Part shown: positions 47,328-56,264 of the stretch, piece by piece
Layout of the letters: every line of letters begins with the position of its first letter
How positions within the stretch are numbered: position 1 is the stretch's first letter
Assembly (NCBI RefSeq): GCF_004297125.1
Contig: NZ_SCVD01000020.1
Location: 310,001 to 374,000, forward strand
Reading direction: 5' to 3'
DNA: 64,000 nucleotides
DNA from: Phenylobacterium sp.
GTDB lineage: Bacteria; Pseudomonadota; Alphaproteobacteria; Caulobacterales; Caulobacteraceae
Position numbers and translations under genes: made by a program
Notes under the pieces: generated by a model
Seen by the model: only the letters and a program-made list of their open reading frames with translations
What the model was told of the DNA's origin: nothing
Database searches by the model: none

Positions 47328-48517
47328 TGGCCGAGATCGAAGCCTGGGCGAACCTGGCGATCCGCTGGCTGCACCTGGTCGCCGGCATCGCCTGGATCGG
47401 ATCGTCGTTCTATTTCATGTGGTTGGACAGCCATCTGAAGCCGCCCAAGGTCCCGCGCGGCGGGGGCGTGGCCGGCGAGCTGTGGAGCGTCCACTCCGGC
47501 GGCTTCTACCACCAGATGAAGTTCATGGTGGCCCCCGCCGACATGCCGGAGGAGCTGCACTGGTTCAAATGGGAGGCCTACACCACCTGGATCTCGGGCT
47601 TCCTGCTGCTCAGCCTGATCTTCTACGTCGGCGCCGACCTCAACCTTATCGACAAGGCCAAGCTCGACCTGGCGACTTGGCAGGCCATCGCGCTGGGTCT
47701 CGGCAGCTTGGTCGCCGGCTGGCTGGTCTACGACGGCCTCTGCCGCTCGCCCATCGGCCAGAACCTGAAGCTTTTCAGCGTCGTCTGGTTCGCAGTTCTC
47801 ACGGCCGCCGGCTACGGCCTGACCCGGATCTTCTCCGACCTGGGCGCCTTCATGCACGTGGGCGCGATCGTCGGGACGGTGATGGCGGCCAACGTCTTCC
47901 TGATCATCATCCCGAACCAGCGCAAGGTGGTGGCCCAGGTGCTGGCCGGCCAGGCGCCCGACCCGGCGCTGGGCAAGCAGGCCAAGCAGCGCAGCGTCCA
48001 CAACAACTACATGACCCTGCCGGTGCTGTTCATCATGATCAGCAACCACTACCCGATGATCTTCGCCGCCCCGCTGAACTGGCTGTGGCTGGCGGGACTG
48101 GGGATCGCCGGCTGGGCGATCCGGCACTTCTTCAACCTAAGGAACGCCGGGCGCATGGAGCCGCAGGTCCTGGTCTACGGCGCCCTGGTCTTCGTCACCG
48201 TGGCCGTCCTGAACGAGAGCGCGCGGCCCAAGCCGCCGACCGTAGCCGAGGTCCCGGCCTATGCCGTAGTCCGGGCCATCGTCGACAAGCATTGCATCGC
48301 CTGCCACGCCGCCCATCCGACGCACCGCGGCGTGCCGGTCGCGCCAAACGGCACGATGTTCGACACCGATGCCGGCCTGCAGCAGCACGCCGAGAAGATC
48401 TACACCCGCGCGGTCGCCACCCAGTCCATGCCGCTGGGCAACGAGACCCACATGACCGAGACCGAACGGGCTCAGCTCGGCGCCTGGATCAAGGCCGGCG
48501 CGAAGGTGGGGTCGTGA
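47324..48517 (+). CDS. puuD: Urate oxidase PuuD (membrane-bound, with C-terminal cytochrome c domain)
   Basis: A 397-residue membrane urate hydroxylase. Residues 1-310 contain about eight hydrophobic helices, opening with AIRWLHLVAGIAWIGSSFYFMWLD, which is typical of the PuuD/DUF989 family. The C-terminus is a periplasmic cytochrome c domain with C324-IA-C327-H328. Urate is oxidised and electrons enter the respiratory chain, so no hydrogen peroxide is made, unlike soluble uricase. No soluble uricase gene is seen, so this is likely the only urate oxidase of the operon. Overlaps both neighbours by 4 nt. Confidence 0.94.
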   Translation: MMAEIEAWANLAIRWLHLVAGIAWIGSSFYFMWLDSHLKPPKVPRGGGVAGELWSVHSGGFYHQMKFMVAPADMPEELHWFKWEAYTTWISGFLLLSLIFYVGADLNLIDKAKLDLATWQAIALGLGSLVAGWLVYDGLCRSPIGQNLKLFSVVWFAVLTAAGYGLTRIFSDLGAFMHVGAIVGTVMAANVFLIIIPNQRKVVAQVLAGQAPDPALGKQAKQRSVHNNYMTLPVLFIMISNHYPMIFAAPLNWLWLAGLGIAGWAIRHFFNLRNAGRMEPQVLVYGALVFVTVAVLNESARPKPPTVAEVPAYAVVRAIVDKHCIACHAAHPTHRGVPVAPNGTMFDTDAGLQQHAEKIYTRAVATQSMPLGNETHMTETERAQLGAWIKAGAKVGS

Positions 48518-49005
48518 GGAGCCTCACGCCAGAACCTCTCACCGCCGACGCCTTCGCGCCGTTTGGCGACGTGATCGAGGCGTCCGACCGGGCCGAGGTG
48601 ATGCCGATCAACTACGGCTGGACCACCCGCTTCAACGCCCTCGCGGACGTGGCCGTCGGCGACGGGCGGGCGATCATCAGCATCTTCCGCTCCAAGCCGC
48701 TGACGCCGCCGGTGCTGAAGATCTTCGAGCGCCACCCGCTGGGCAGCCAGGCCTTCGTGCCGATGCAGGGCCGTCCGTTCCTGGTGGCCGTGGCGCCGCC
48801 GGGAGACTTCGATGCGGCGGCGGTCCGCGTCTTCCGCGCCGAGGCGAGCCAGGGCGTGAACTACGCCAAGGGGACCTGGCACCACTTCCTGCTGGCCCTT
48901 GAGGTGCAGAGCGATTTCCTGGTCGTCGACCGCGAAGGCGGCTCGGGCGAGAACCTGGACGAGGTTGAACTGGCCGAGGCCGACTGGATCGCCGTCGCGC
49001 CATGA
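48514..49005 (+). CDS. allA: Ureidoglycolate lyase
   Basis: A 163-residue cupin-like ureidoglycolate lyase, splitting ureidoglycolate into glyoxylate and urea. The GTG at 48514 overlaps the puuD stop. It shows LTADAFAPFGDVIE at the start, INYGWTTRFNALADV, the central IFERHPLGSQAFVPM and the conserved ending KGTWHHFLLALEVQSDFLVVDREG. Together with allantoicase it yields two urea per urate, which the urease encoded upstream can hydrolyse. Confidence 0.94.
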   Translation: MRSLTPEPLTADAFAPFGDVIEASDRAEVMPINYGWTTRFNALADVAVGDGRAIISIFRSKPLTPPVLKIFERHPLGSQAFVPMQGRPFLVAVAPPGDFDAAAVRVFRAEASQGVNYAKGTWHHFLLALEVQSDFLVVDREGGSGENLDEVELAEADWIAVAP

Positions 49006-50324
49006 GCCGCCAGGCCTACCGCGCCGCCCTGCTCCACATGCTGGACGACCCGTCGCGCGTCCCGGCGGCGGAGGCCCACGCCTACCACCCCGACGGCCTG
49101 CTGGTGGTCGAGGACGGCCACGTCGCGGCGTTCGGGGCCTTCGCCGACCTCGCCCCGACCCTGCCTGAGGACGCGACCGTCACCGAGCTTCCCGGCCGGC
49201 TGATCACCCCCGGCTTCGTGGACGCCCACGTCCATTATCCGCAGGTGGACGTGATCGCCGCCTGGGGAACACAGCTCCTGGACTGGCTGCACACCCACAC
49301 CTTCCCCGCCGAGATGGCCTTCGCCGACCGGGCGCATGCGGATGCGGTGGCCCAGGTGTTCCTGGACCAGCTGCTGGCCAACGGGACCACCAGCGCGCTC
49401 GCCTTCTGCACCGTCCACAAGACCTCGGCCGAGGCGCTGTTCGAGGCGGCGCTGGACCGCAACATGCGCCTGATCGCCGGCAAGGTGCTCATGGACCGCG
49501 AGGCGCCCGCCGGCCTGACCGACACCGTCGACGGCGGCCGCGAGGACACCGAGGCCCTGATCCGCGCCTGGCGGGGCCGCGGCCGCCTGGGCTACGCCGT
49601 GACCCCACGGTTCGCCGTGACCTCCACCGACGCCCAGCTCGCCATGGCGGGTGAGGTGCTGGCGGCTCATCCCGACGTCCTGCTCCACACCCACATGTCG
49701 GAGAACCGCGCCGAGATCGCGCGGGTGGGCGAGCTGTTCCCCTGGGCGCGCGACTACCTGGACGTCTACGACCGCTTCGGCCTGGTGGGTCCGAGGTCGG
49801 TGTTCGCCCACTGCGTCCACTGCGACGAGGGAGTCATGGGGCGGATGGCCAAGGCCGGCGCCTCGGCCGCCTTCTGCCCGTCGTCGAACCTGCTGCTGGG
49901 CAGCGGCCTGTTCAGCCTGAAGCGGGCCTGCGCCTGCGGGATGAACACGGCGCTCGGCACCGACATCGGCGGCGGCGGCAGCTTCTCCCTGCTCCACATG
50001 ATGGGCGAGGCCTACAAGGTGGGCCAGCTCCAGGGCGACAACCTGGACCCGCTGCACGCCTTCTATCTGGGCACGCTGGCCGGCGCCCGTGCGCTGCGCA
50101 TCGACGGCCGGGTGGGCAACCTCCTGCCCGGCAAGGAGGCCGACTTCGTGGTCCTGGACCTGGCGGCCACGCCGCTGCTGGCCCGTCGTACGGCCCGCAC
50201 AAGGACCCTGGCCGAGACCCTGTTCGTGCTCGCCGTGCTGGCAGACGACCGCGTGGTGGAGCGTACCTACCTGATGGGTCGGCTGGCGCACGAACGAGGG
50301 CTTGCGGCGCAGCCCGCGGCCTGA
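49002..50324 (+). CDS. guaD: Guanine deaminase
   Basis: A 440-residue amidohydrolase that converts guanine to xanthine. The first metal-ligand pair is DAHVHYPQ, typical of guanine deaminases (with the conserved PQ). Further ligands are in HTHMSENRAEI and FAHCVHCDEGVM, and the final Asp is in LGTDIGGGGSFSLL. The substrate-binding block FCPSSNLLLGSGLFSL also fits. Cytoplasmic; it supplies xanthine to the XdhAB enzyme of the same operon. Overlaps allA by 4 nt. Confidence 0.94.
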   Translation: MSRQAYRAALLHMLDDPSRVPAAEAHAYHPDGLLVVEDGHVAAFGAFADLAPTLPEDATVTELPGRLITPGFVDAHVHYPQVDVIAAWGTQLLDWLHTHTFPAEMAFADRAHADAVAQVFLDQLLANGTTSALAFCTVHKTSAEALFEAALDRNMRLIAGKVLMDREAPAGLTDTVDGGREDTEALIRAWRGRGRLGYAVTPRFAVTSTDAQLAMAGEVLAAHPDVLLHTHMSENRAEIARVGELFPWARDYLDVYDRFGLVGPRSVFAHCVHCDEGVMGRMAKAGASAAFCPSSNLLLGSGLFSLKRACACGMNTALGTDIGGGGSFSLLHMMGEAYKVGQLQGDNLDPLHAFYLGTLAGARALRIDGRVGNLLPGKEADFVVLDLAATPLLARRTARTRTLAETLFVLAVLADDRVVERTYLMGRLAHERGLAAQPAA

Positions 50325-50329
50325 CGACT

Positions 50330-51388
50330 ATGGCCCCGCTATTTCCGGGGGTCCGCGTGCTTCGTCTCGTCGCTGTCATCGCCTGCCTGCTCGCGCCCTT
50401 GCCGGCGCTGGCCCAGGCCAAGCCCATCCCGATCAAGGTGGTGGTGATCGCCGCCTTCGAGATCGGCGCGGACACGGGCGACAAGCCCGGCGAGTTCCAG
50501 CACTGGGTCGAGCGGTATCCGCTGAACCAGACGGTGAAGATCCCCGGCGTCGAGCGTCCGGCGCGCCTTTCGAACGACGGCGTCCTGGGGATCACCACCG
50601 GCATGTTCGGCCGGGCGCGGGGCTCGATGGCCGCTCTGCTGGCCGACCCGCGCTTCGACTTTTCCCGGAGCTATTTCCTGATGGCGGGCATCGCCGGGGT
50701 GGATCCCAAGGCGGGGTCGATCGGCAGCGTGGCCTGGTCTGACTGGGTGGTGGACGGCGATCCGGTCTACGAGATCGACGACCGCGAGATCACGCCCGGC
50801 TGGCCGTGGGGCCTCTACGCCTTCAACGCCAGCGGCCCGGCCGAGAAGGGCAGCGGCGAGGGGGCGAGCGGCATGGCCTGGCGCCTGGACCCGGGATTGA
50901 CCCAATGGGCCTACCAGCTGACCCGCGACACACGATTGCCCGACGGTTCGAAGCTGGCCGCGGAGCGCGCCGGCTTCCGGGCCGAGGCCGCCGCCCAGAA
51001 GCCGCCCCATGTCTTCGTCGGCGCGAGTCTGGCGACGGTCCGCTTCTGGCATGGCGTCCGACGGACGCAGTGGGCGCGCGAATGGGTCCGGCTGCAGACG
51101 GACGGCGCCGGTGCCTTCGCCATGAGCGATGGCGAGGACCAGGCCGTGCTCGACACCCTAAACCTCTTCGCCAGGGACGGCCGCGTCGACCCTCGCCGGG
51201 TCCTCGTCCTGCGGGCCGCCAGCAACTACACCTGGCCGGGCGAGGGAAAGCCGATGCGCATCGAATTCGCCGACGGCGGCTCGGACGCCGGGTTCGAGGC
51301 GGCTTACCTCGTCGGAGCTCCGGTCGTGAGGGCGCTGGTCGCCGGCTGGCCCACCTACGAAACCACCCTTCCCAAGGCCAGGCCGTGA
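50330..51388 (+). CDS. NUP family purine nucleoside protein, exported (permease-named, phosphorylase-like)
   Basis: A 352-residue protein matching the purine nucleoside permease family (NUP, PF06516). A signal peptide (VLRLVAVIACLLAPLPALAQ) indicates export. The ATG at 50330 lacks a ribosome site, whereas the GTG at 50357 has GGGGG upstream, so the true start may be the latter. The body has no transmembrane helices; instead it has a nucleoside-phosphorylase-like layout (VVVIAAFE, then GITTGMFGRARGS and FLMAGIAGVDPKAGSIG). It therefore looks more like a periplasmic nucleoside-binding or nucleoside-cleaving protein than a channel, and it stands next to a base permease. Confidence 0.85.
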   Translation: MAPLFPGVRVLRLVAVIACLLAPLPALAQAKPIPIKVVVIAAFEIGADTGDKPGEFQHWVERYPLNQTVKIPGVERPARLSNDGVLGITTGMFGRARGSMAALLADPRFDFSRSYFLMAGIAGVDPKAGSIGSVAWSDWVVDGDPVYEIDDREITPGWPWGLYAFNASGPAEKGSGEGASGMAWRLDPGLTQWAYQLTRDTRLPDGSKLAAERAGFRAEAAAQKPPHVFVGASLATVRFWHGVRRTQWAREWVRLQTDGAGAFAMSDGEDQAVLDTLNLFARDGRVDPRRVLVLRAASNYTWPGEGKPMRIEFADGGSDAGFEAAYLVGAPVVRALVAGWPTYETTLPKARP

Positions 51389-52713
51389 GCGTCCTCGACA
51401 AGACCTTCCAGCTCCGCGAGCGCGGAACCAGCGTCCAGACCGAGGTGCTGGCCGGCGCCACCACCTTCCTGACCATGGCCTATATCGTGCTGGTCAATCC
51501 GGCGATCCTCAGCACCACCGGCATGCCGCTGGCAGGCGTCGCGGCGGCGACCTGCCTGGCGGCCGGCGTCGGCTGCCTGCTGATGGGCTTCCTCGCCAAC
51601 TACCCGATCGCGCTCGCGCCCGGCATGGGCCTCAACGCCTACTTCGCCTTCACCGTCGTCGGCGCCATGGGCATCCCGTGGCAGACGGCGCTGGGGCTGG
51701 TCTTCGTCTCCGGCGTGCTGTTCTTCGTGCTGACCCTGGTGGGCGTGCGGCAGCTGATCGTCAGCGCGATCCCCAGGGCCCTGTTCTCGGCCATCGCGGC
51801 GGGCATCGGCCTATTCATCGCCTTCATCGGCCTGCGCGGCGCGGGGCTGGTGGTGGCCAATCCGGCGACCCTGGTGGCGCTGGGCGACATCCATGCGCCC
51901 GCCACGGTGCTGGCGCTGCTGGGCCTGGCGATCCTGTCGGTCCTGCTGGTGCTGAAAGTGCGCGGCGCGATCTTCATCGGGATCGTGGCGACCGCGGTCC
52001 TGGGCTGGGTCCTGGGCCTCGCGACCTGGGCGCCGCAGCCCTACAGCCTGGAAGAAATGACGGGCACGGCCCTCAAGCTCGACATCCCGGCGGCGCTCGG
52101 CGTCGGCGGCCATGGGTTCGGCCTGGCGCTGCTGGAGATCCTGTTCGTCTTCCTGTTCGTCGACCTGTTCGACAATGTCGGCACCCTGGTCGCGGTCTCC
52201 AAGAAGGCCGGGCTGTTGCGCCCGGACGGTTCGATCCCGCGCCTGAACCGCATCCTGTTCGCCGACGCCGGGGCGACGGTGGTCGGCTCCCTGGCCGGCA
52301 CCTCGACGGTCGTCAGCTACATCGAGAGCGCCTCAGGCGTCTCAGCCGGCGGCCGCACCGGCCTCACCGCCGTCGTCACCGGCCTCCTGTTCCTGGCCAC
52401 CCTGTTCGTCGCCCCCTGGGCCCAGGTGATCCCGGCGGCGGCCACCGCGCCGGCGCTGATCCTGGTCGGCGCGATGATGATGGCGCCGCTGACCGAAATC
52501 GATTGGGACGATCCGGTCGTGTCGATCCCGGCCTTCCTGACCTTGGTCACCATCCCGCTGACCTTCTCCATCGCCAACGGCCTGGCCTTCGGCGTGATCG
52601 CCTATGCCGTGCTGAAACTGGCCAGCCGCCGCGTGGCCAAGGCCGACTGGTTGCTCTTCGCGCTGGCGGCGCTGTTCGTGGCCCGGTTCGTCTACATGGC
52701 CTTCGAGGCCTAG
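51385..52713 (+). CDS. NCS2/AzgA-type purine base permease
   Basis: A 442-residue 12-14 helix permease of the AzgA branch (adenine/guanine/hypoxanthine). It starts at GTG 51385, overlapping the NUP stop. Diagnostic segments are EVLAGATTFLTMAYIVLVNPAIL near the N-terminus, LAPGMGLNAYFAFTVV, LFVDLFDNVGTLVAVSKKAGLL and the conserved GTSTVVSYIESASGVSAGGRTGLTAVV. It imports purine bases by proton symport. Last gene of the plus-strand purine operon, with its 3' end overlapping the convergent adenosine deaminase gene by 4 nt. Confidence 0.92.
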   Translation: MSVLDKTFQLRERGTSVQTEVLAGATTFLTMAYIVLVNPAILSTTGMPLAGVAAATCLAAGVGCLLMGFLANYPIALAPGMGLNAYFAFTVVGAMGIPWQTALGLVFVSGVLFFVLTLVGVRQLIVSAIPRALFSAIAAGIGLFIAFIGLRGAGLVVANPATLVALGDIHAPATVLALLGLAILSVLLVLKVRGAIFIGIVATAVLGWVLGLATWAPQPYSLEEMTGTALKLDIPAALGVGGHGFGLALLEILFVFLFVDLFDNVGTLVAVSKKAGLLRPDGSIPRLNRILFADAGATVVGSLAGTSTVVSYIESASGVSAGGRTGLTAVVTGLLFLATLFVAPWAQVIPAAATAPALILVGAMMMAPLTEIDWDDPVVSIPAFLTLVTIPLTFSIANGLAFGVIAYAVLKLASRRVAKADWLLFALAALFVARFVYMAFEA

Positions 52714-54179
52714 AAGCTCGCCTCGAACGCCTTCAGCAGCCGCTCGTGCCGCCACTGCTCGCGGGCTTTGTCGCTCTTGGCCACGAGGTCTGCGCAGGCG
52801 CCCCTGGGCTCCGCGTTCCCGACCTGTCCGGCGCAGGCCGCGACCGGTTTCCGATAGACGTTGGGATCGGCCCAGAGCCCCTCGCCCGCCAGGAAGCTGA
52901 AGGCGATCCCGTTGCGGGCGGCCGTCTTCAGGTCGCCGTACCCGGCGCCCGTCTTCACCGCCAGGGCATAGTCGCCCGACAGGTCGCTACGCAGGATGCC
53001 AGCGTCGTCGGTGGACAGCGCCACCGGCACGCGCCGCTTCCGCAGCCAAGCGTAGGGGTGGTCCTCGGGCTTCACGCCCAGGATCTCGCGGTTCGAGATC
53101 GGGTTGACCTCCACCAGCACGCCCTTCGCCGCCATCTCCGCCGCCAGCGCCTCGGCGCCCGTCTCGTGGGGCAGGTCCACGCCGTGACCGATCCGCCGCG
53201 CGCCGGCCACCCGCACGGCGGCGGCGACGTGGTAGCTCAGCGTCTCGGGAGGCGCGACGTCCAGGGTCAGCTCGCCGGCGTGCAGCGCCACCGGCGTCGT
53301 GCGGCCGCGGTCGGTCAGCAGGTCCACGATCTTCATGTGGGTGTCGTAGTGGGTCACTGCGTCCTGGCTGTCCTCGGGCGCCACGAGCTGCAGGCCGACC
53401 CAGCGTCGGTCCGCCGCGACGGTCGCCACGCCAAGCTGGAGCTGGGCCATGGTCTCCTCGGGCTTGCCCTGGCGGATGGCCTGGAAGAGGAAGCGCACGG
53501 TCACCTGGCAGCCCGGCCTGGCTTCGGGCGTCCCACACCTCAGCACCTCGCGGGCGCGAGCCTGCATGGCGTCCGTGTTGGCGACCACCGTGGGGACCAG
53601 CTTCTCCAGTCCCGCCTCGCTGAGCGCCGCCCGCGTGGCCGCCGGATCGCCTTTCCACCCGACCCGCGCGCCCAGGCTGCGGGACGGGAAGAACTGCGGC
53701 GTCACCATCAGCTCCAGGTAGAAGGTGTTCTGCCGCGCCAGGTCGCCCATCACCACCGCCAGCGCGTCACCCTCCCGCGAAGGCTTCATGCCCATGCGGC
53801 TGAACGACGAGAAGAACTGGTCGTGGCCGGACCGGTCCCGGAAGCCGGGATGGCGGGTGCTGAGGCTATCCACCACCAGCGAGCGCAGGGCCTCGTCGGC
53901 GATCACCGCCGCCGCCGGCTTGAAGTCGGGACTTGCGCACGCCGGCCGGATCGCCAGCGCGGTCATGTCCACGCACAACCCGTCCTCGGCAGCCCAGTTC
54001 AGCAGGGTCTCGCCGTAGATCGCGCCGGAGAGATGGTTGTGCAGCTCCCCGCCCTTGGGGAACGCTTTCATGAAGGCGGCGAGTTCCCCGGCGCCCATCT
54101 TCGAAAGGTCGGGCGTCGCGGCGGCGGCCGGCGCGGCCATGGCGAGCGCGCAGATCAGGCCCAGCAGGATTCGTTTCAT
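52710..54179 (-). CDS. Exported adenosine deaminase family protein
   Basis: A 489-residue ADA-type amidohydrolase with a signal peptide (MKRILLGLICALAMAAPAAA). The zinc ligands H47 and H49 lie in ELHNHLSG. HAGEL, with its catalytic Glu, is near residue 300 and the last Asp pair is STDDAGI; all catalytic elements are present. The length exceeds cytoplasmic ADA (about 340 residues), resembling secreted ADA2/ADGF-like enzymes. Export suggests it deaminates adenosine to inosine in the periplasm. This fits the exported NUP protein and base permease encoded next to it in the opposite orientation. Confidence 0.88.
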   Translation of the reverse strand: MKRILLGLICALAMAAPAAAATPDLSKMGAGELAAFMKAFPKGGELHNHLSGAIYGETLLNWAAEDGLCVDMTALAIRPACASPDFKPAAAVIADEALRSLVVDSLSTRHPGFRDRSGHDQFFSSFSRMGMKPSREGDALAVVMGDLARQNTFYLELMVTPQFFPSRSLGARVGWKGDPAATRAALSEAGLEKLVPTVVANTDAMQARAREVLRCGTPEARPGCQVTVRFLFQAIRQGKPEETMAQLQLGVATVAADRRWVGLQLVAPEDSQDAVTHYDTHMKIVDLLTDRGRTTPVALHAGELTLDVAPPETLSYHVAAAVRVAGARRIGHGVDLPHETGAEALAAEMAAKGVLVEVNPISNREILGVKPEDHPYAWLRKRRVPVALSTDDAGILRSDLSGDYALAVKTGAGYGDLKTAARNGIAFSFLAGEGLWADPNVYRKPVAACAGQVGNAEPRGACADLVAKSDKAREQWRHERLLKAFEASF

Positions 54180-54251
54180 GGGGCATGAAGGCGCCCGACC
54201 TCGCCTCCCCGGTCAAGCTCCGGCTGGCGCAACGGGCGAACTGGCGCTCTG

Positions 54252-54674
54252 ATGGCCGCGATGAGCACCGCCGCCGACCTGATCGACCGCCTGGGCCTCA
54301 GGCCCCACCCCGAGGGCGGCTGGTACCGCGAGACCTGGCGCTCGGAGGCGACAATGCCGGACGGGCGAGCGGCGGGGACCTCGATCCTGTTCCTGCTGGA
54401 GCATGGCCAGCACTCGCACTGGCATCGGGTGGACGCCGAGGAGCTGTGGATCTTCCAGGCCGGGACCCCGCTGAAGCTGCGCACGGCAAGTGACGGCGCG
54501 ATCGTCGAGACCCGCCTGGGCCCGGAGGCCGGCCAGTCGCCGCAGCACCTGGTTCGCACGAGCGAATGGCAGGCGGCGGAGGCCGACGCGGGCTGGTGCC
54601 TGGTGGCCTGCGTCGTGACGCCCGGCTTCCGCTTCGAAGGCTTCGAACTGGCGCCGCCGGGCTGGGAGCCCTAA
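54252..54674 (+). CDS. DUF985 cupin domain protein
   Basis: A 140-residue small cupin of the DUF985 (Cupin_5) family. Characteristic are LGLRPHPEGGWYRETWRS, SILFLLEHGQHSHWHRVDAEELWIFQAG and CVVTPGFRFEGFELAPPGW. The HxH and E residues of the metal site are visible (HSHWH, EELW). Function unknown in the family; small-molecule or metal binding is likely. ATG at 54252 or 54261. It overlaps the convergent membrane protein gene by 4 nt. Confidence 0.88.
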   Translation: MAAMSTAADLIDRLGLRPHPEGGWYRETWRSEATMPDGRAAGTSILFLLEHGQHSHWHRVDAEELWIFQAGTPLKLRTASDGAIVETRLGPEAGQSPQHLVRTSEWQAAEADAGWCLVACVVTPGFRFEGFELAPPGWEP

Positions 54675-55210
54675 CGCCCGAACAGGGCCAGGAAATACGG
54701 GGTCACGAAGGCGACCAGGCTGGCCGTGAGCCCCGCCAGCAGGATGCGATAGGCGTAGCCGAGGTAGAGGTACTTCTTGAACGCGAGCACCTTGCCGTTC
54801 TGATAGATGTCGCGCGCGAAGGCCTCGTAGACGGTCTTCGGATCGGCCAGCACCGTGAACAGCCGCTCGATGAACTCCTCCTCCGGCACCTGGGTGAAGG
54901 AGCCGAAGAACAGTAGGTTGGCCGGGCCGTCGGGCCGTGGCGGCGTCTTCACCGAGGGCAACACGGCCAGCACCGCCAGGAAGGCCGACGCGAAGGCCGC
55001 GCCCCCCAGGATGAACAGCGGCAGCGGCCGGGCCACGTTGTGGATCTGGCTGATCGAGACGGTGAAGATCACGAAGGTGGCGGCCAGCACCATGTTGGCC
55101 TTCTGGTCGGCCATCTGGCTGAGCTGGTACTGCACCTGCTGGGCTGTGCGCAGCAGGTGGACGCCGTCGGTCGCGAAGGTCGGCCGCGGCGCGGCCGGTT
55201 GGTCTTGCAT
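54671..55210 (-). CDS. Pycsar effector-like membrane protein (PycTM family, DUF5706)
   Basis: A 179-residue membrane protein. The ATG at 55210 has GGGGGGAG upstream. The family signature MADQKANMVLAATF is at residues 33-46, followed by three transmembrane segments (about 40-57, 64-85, 155-175) and the late FARDIYQNGKVLAFKKYLYLGYAYRI. This matches the Pycsar effector family, whose known members are activated by cyclic CMP or cyclic UMP and damage membranes during phage defence. No pyrimidine cyclase is nearby. It lies 50 nt downstream of the rut-type genes on the same strand. The defence role is therefore uncertain here. Confidence 0.75.
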   Translation of the reverse strand: MQDQPAAPRPTFATDGVHLLRTAQQVQYQLSQMADQKANMVLAATFVIFTVSISQIHNVARPLPLFILGGAAFASAFLAVLAVLPSVKTPPRPDGPANLLFFGSFTQVPEEEFIERLFTVLADPKTVYEAFARDIYQNGKVLAFKKYLYLGYAYRILLAGLTASLVAFVTPYFLALFGR

Positions 55211-55260
55211 CTCACTCCCCCCAAACAACACCCGCGACGAGGGCCCGAACCCCGTCGCCG

Positions 55261-55863
55261 CTACGCCCTGAACCGCCCCTCGAACGCGAAGCTGGACACC
55301 GGGTTACGCGGACTCGGCGCCTCGCGCGACCGATAGGGTTCCTCCAGGATCGCCGCGTCGGCGGGCCGCCCGACGGCGATCGCCGCCTCCACCCGGTACT
55401 GGTCCTCCGCAACGCCCAGCACCTCGTAGGACCGGGGCAGGTCGAAGCCCGCCATTCCGTGGGCCGCCCAGCCGATGTGGCTGGCCTGCAGCGCCAGGCA
55501 CGCCCAGGCTGCTCCGGCGTCGAACGAATGGCTGTGGACCAGCGCCGGCTCCCGGCCCTCGACCCGTCTGTAGCGGTCCGAGATCGCGTAGATCAGCACC
55601 GAGGCCTGCTTCACCCAGGCTTGGTTGTACGGGATCAGCACGTCGAACAGCCGGTCCCAGGCCTCGGTCCCCTTGTGTGCATAGACGAACCGCCAGGGCT
55701 GGCCGTTGAACGCCGAGGGCGCCCAGCGGGCCGCCTCGAACAGGCCCATCAGCAATTCGTCCGGCATCGGCTCGCCGGTGAAAGCGCGGGGCGACCAGCG
55801 GTGCAGGAACATCGGGGCGACGTCGTGGTCGGCCACCCGGCCGTTGGCTTCGGGACCCGCCAT
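55261..55863 (-). CDS. Nitroreductase family protein
   Basis: A 200-residue FMN-dependent nitroreductase. RWSPRAFTGEP at the start is the FMN-phosphate Arg-x-Ser-x-Arg region, and EAARWAPSAFNGQPWRFVYA is the family signature. A late AAIAVGRPADAAI is also typical. It overlaps the rutC stop by one base, so it is the likely replacement for RutE (reduction of malonic semialdehyde to 3-hydroxypropionate) or for the flavin reductase RutF. Overall similarity to E. coli RutE is weak as far as I can see, so function is by position only. Confidence 0.85.
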   Translation of the reverse strand: MAGPEANGRVADHDVAPMFLHRWSPRAFTGEPMPDELLMGLFEAARWAPSAFNGQPWRFVYAHKGTEAWDRLFDVLIPYNQAWVKQASVLIYAISDRYRRVEGREPALVHSHSFDAGAAWACLALQASHIGWAAHGMAGFDLPRSYEVLGVAEDQYRVEAAIAVGRPADAAILEEPYRSREAPSPRNPVSSFAFEGRFRA

Positions 55864-56252
55864 CAGCGCTTGCCGATGTAGGCGATGCTGGCGATCTCCA
55901 CCAGGAAATCCGGCCGCACCAGGCCGCAGACGATGCAGAACCGCGCCGGCTTCTCGCCCGGGAAGAACTCAGCGTAGACCTTGTTCATGGCCGCGTAGTC
56001 CGCCCAGTCCTTCAGGAAAATGTGGTTCATGGTGACGTCTTCCATCGTTCCGCCCGCGGTCTCCACGACGGACTTGATGGTCTCCAGCACCTGCCGCGTC
56101 TGGGCGGCCGCGTCGCCGACGTGGGCGACGTTGTTGTCCTTGTCGAAGGCCAGGGTTCCGGAGACGTAGACGACGCCGTCGGCCAGGGTCCCGGGCGAGA
56201 AGGGTGCGATCGGCGTGCCGGTCCCCGGCGGGGTGATGACGGTCTTGGGCAT
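55863..56252 (-). CDS. rutC: RutC, 3-aminoacrylate deaminase (RidA family)
   Basis: A 129-residue RidA-family protein. The opening [32 protein letters not shown] and the late [26 protein letters not shown] match RutC, which hydrolyses aminoacrylate to malonic semialdehyde and ammonia. The conserved Arg in the KPARFCI region binds the carboxylate. It follows rutB by 12 nt and overlaps the nitroreductase start by one base. Confidence 0.93.
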   Translation of the reverse strand: MPKTVITPPGTGTPIAPFSPGTLADGVVYVSGTLAFDKDNNVAHVGDAAAQTRQVLETIKSVVETAGGTMEDVTMNHIFLKDWADYAAMNKVYAEFFPGEKPARFCIVCGLVRPDFLVEIASIAYIGKR

Positions 56253-56264
56253 TCTGGCTTTCCT

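Noticed and set aside
51678..54188. Long plus-strand frame over the permease and adenosine deaminase
   Set aside because: Composition is typical of a shadow frame; both real genes have complete motif sets in other frames.
54671..55210. Complete Pycsar phage-defence system
   Set aside because: Only an effector-like gene is present; no nucleotidyl cyclase or other defence gene lies within the window.
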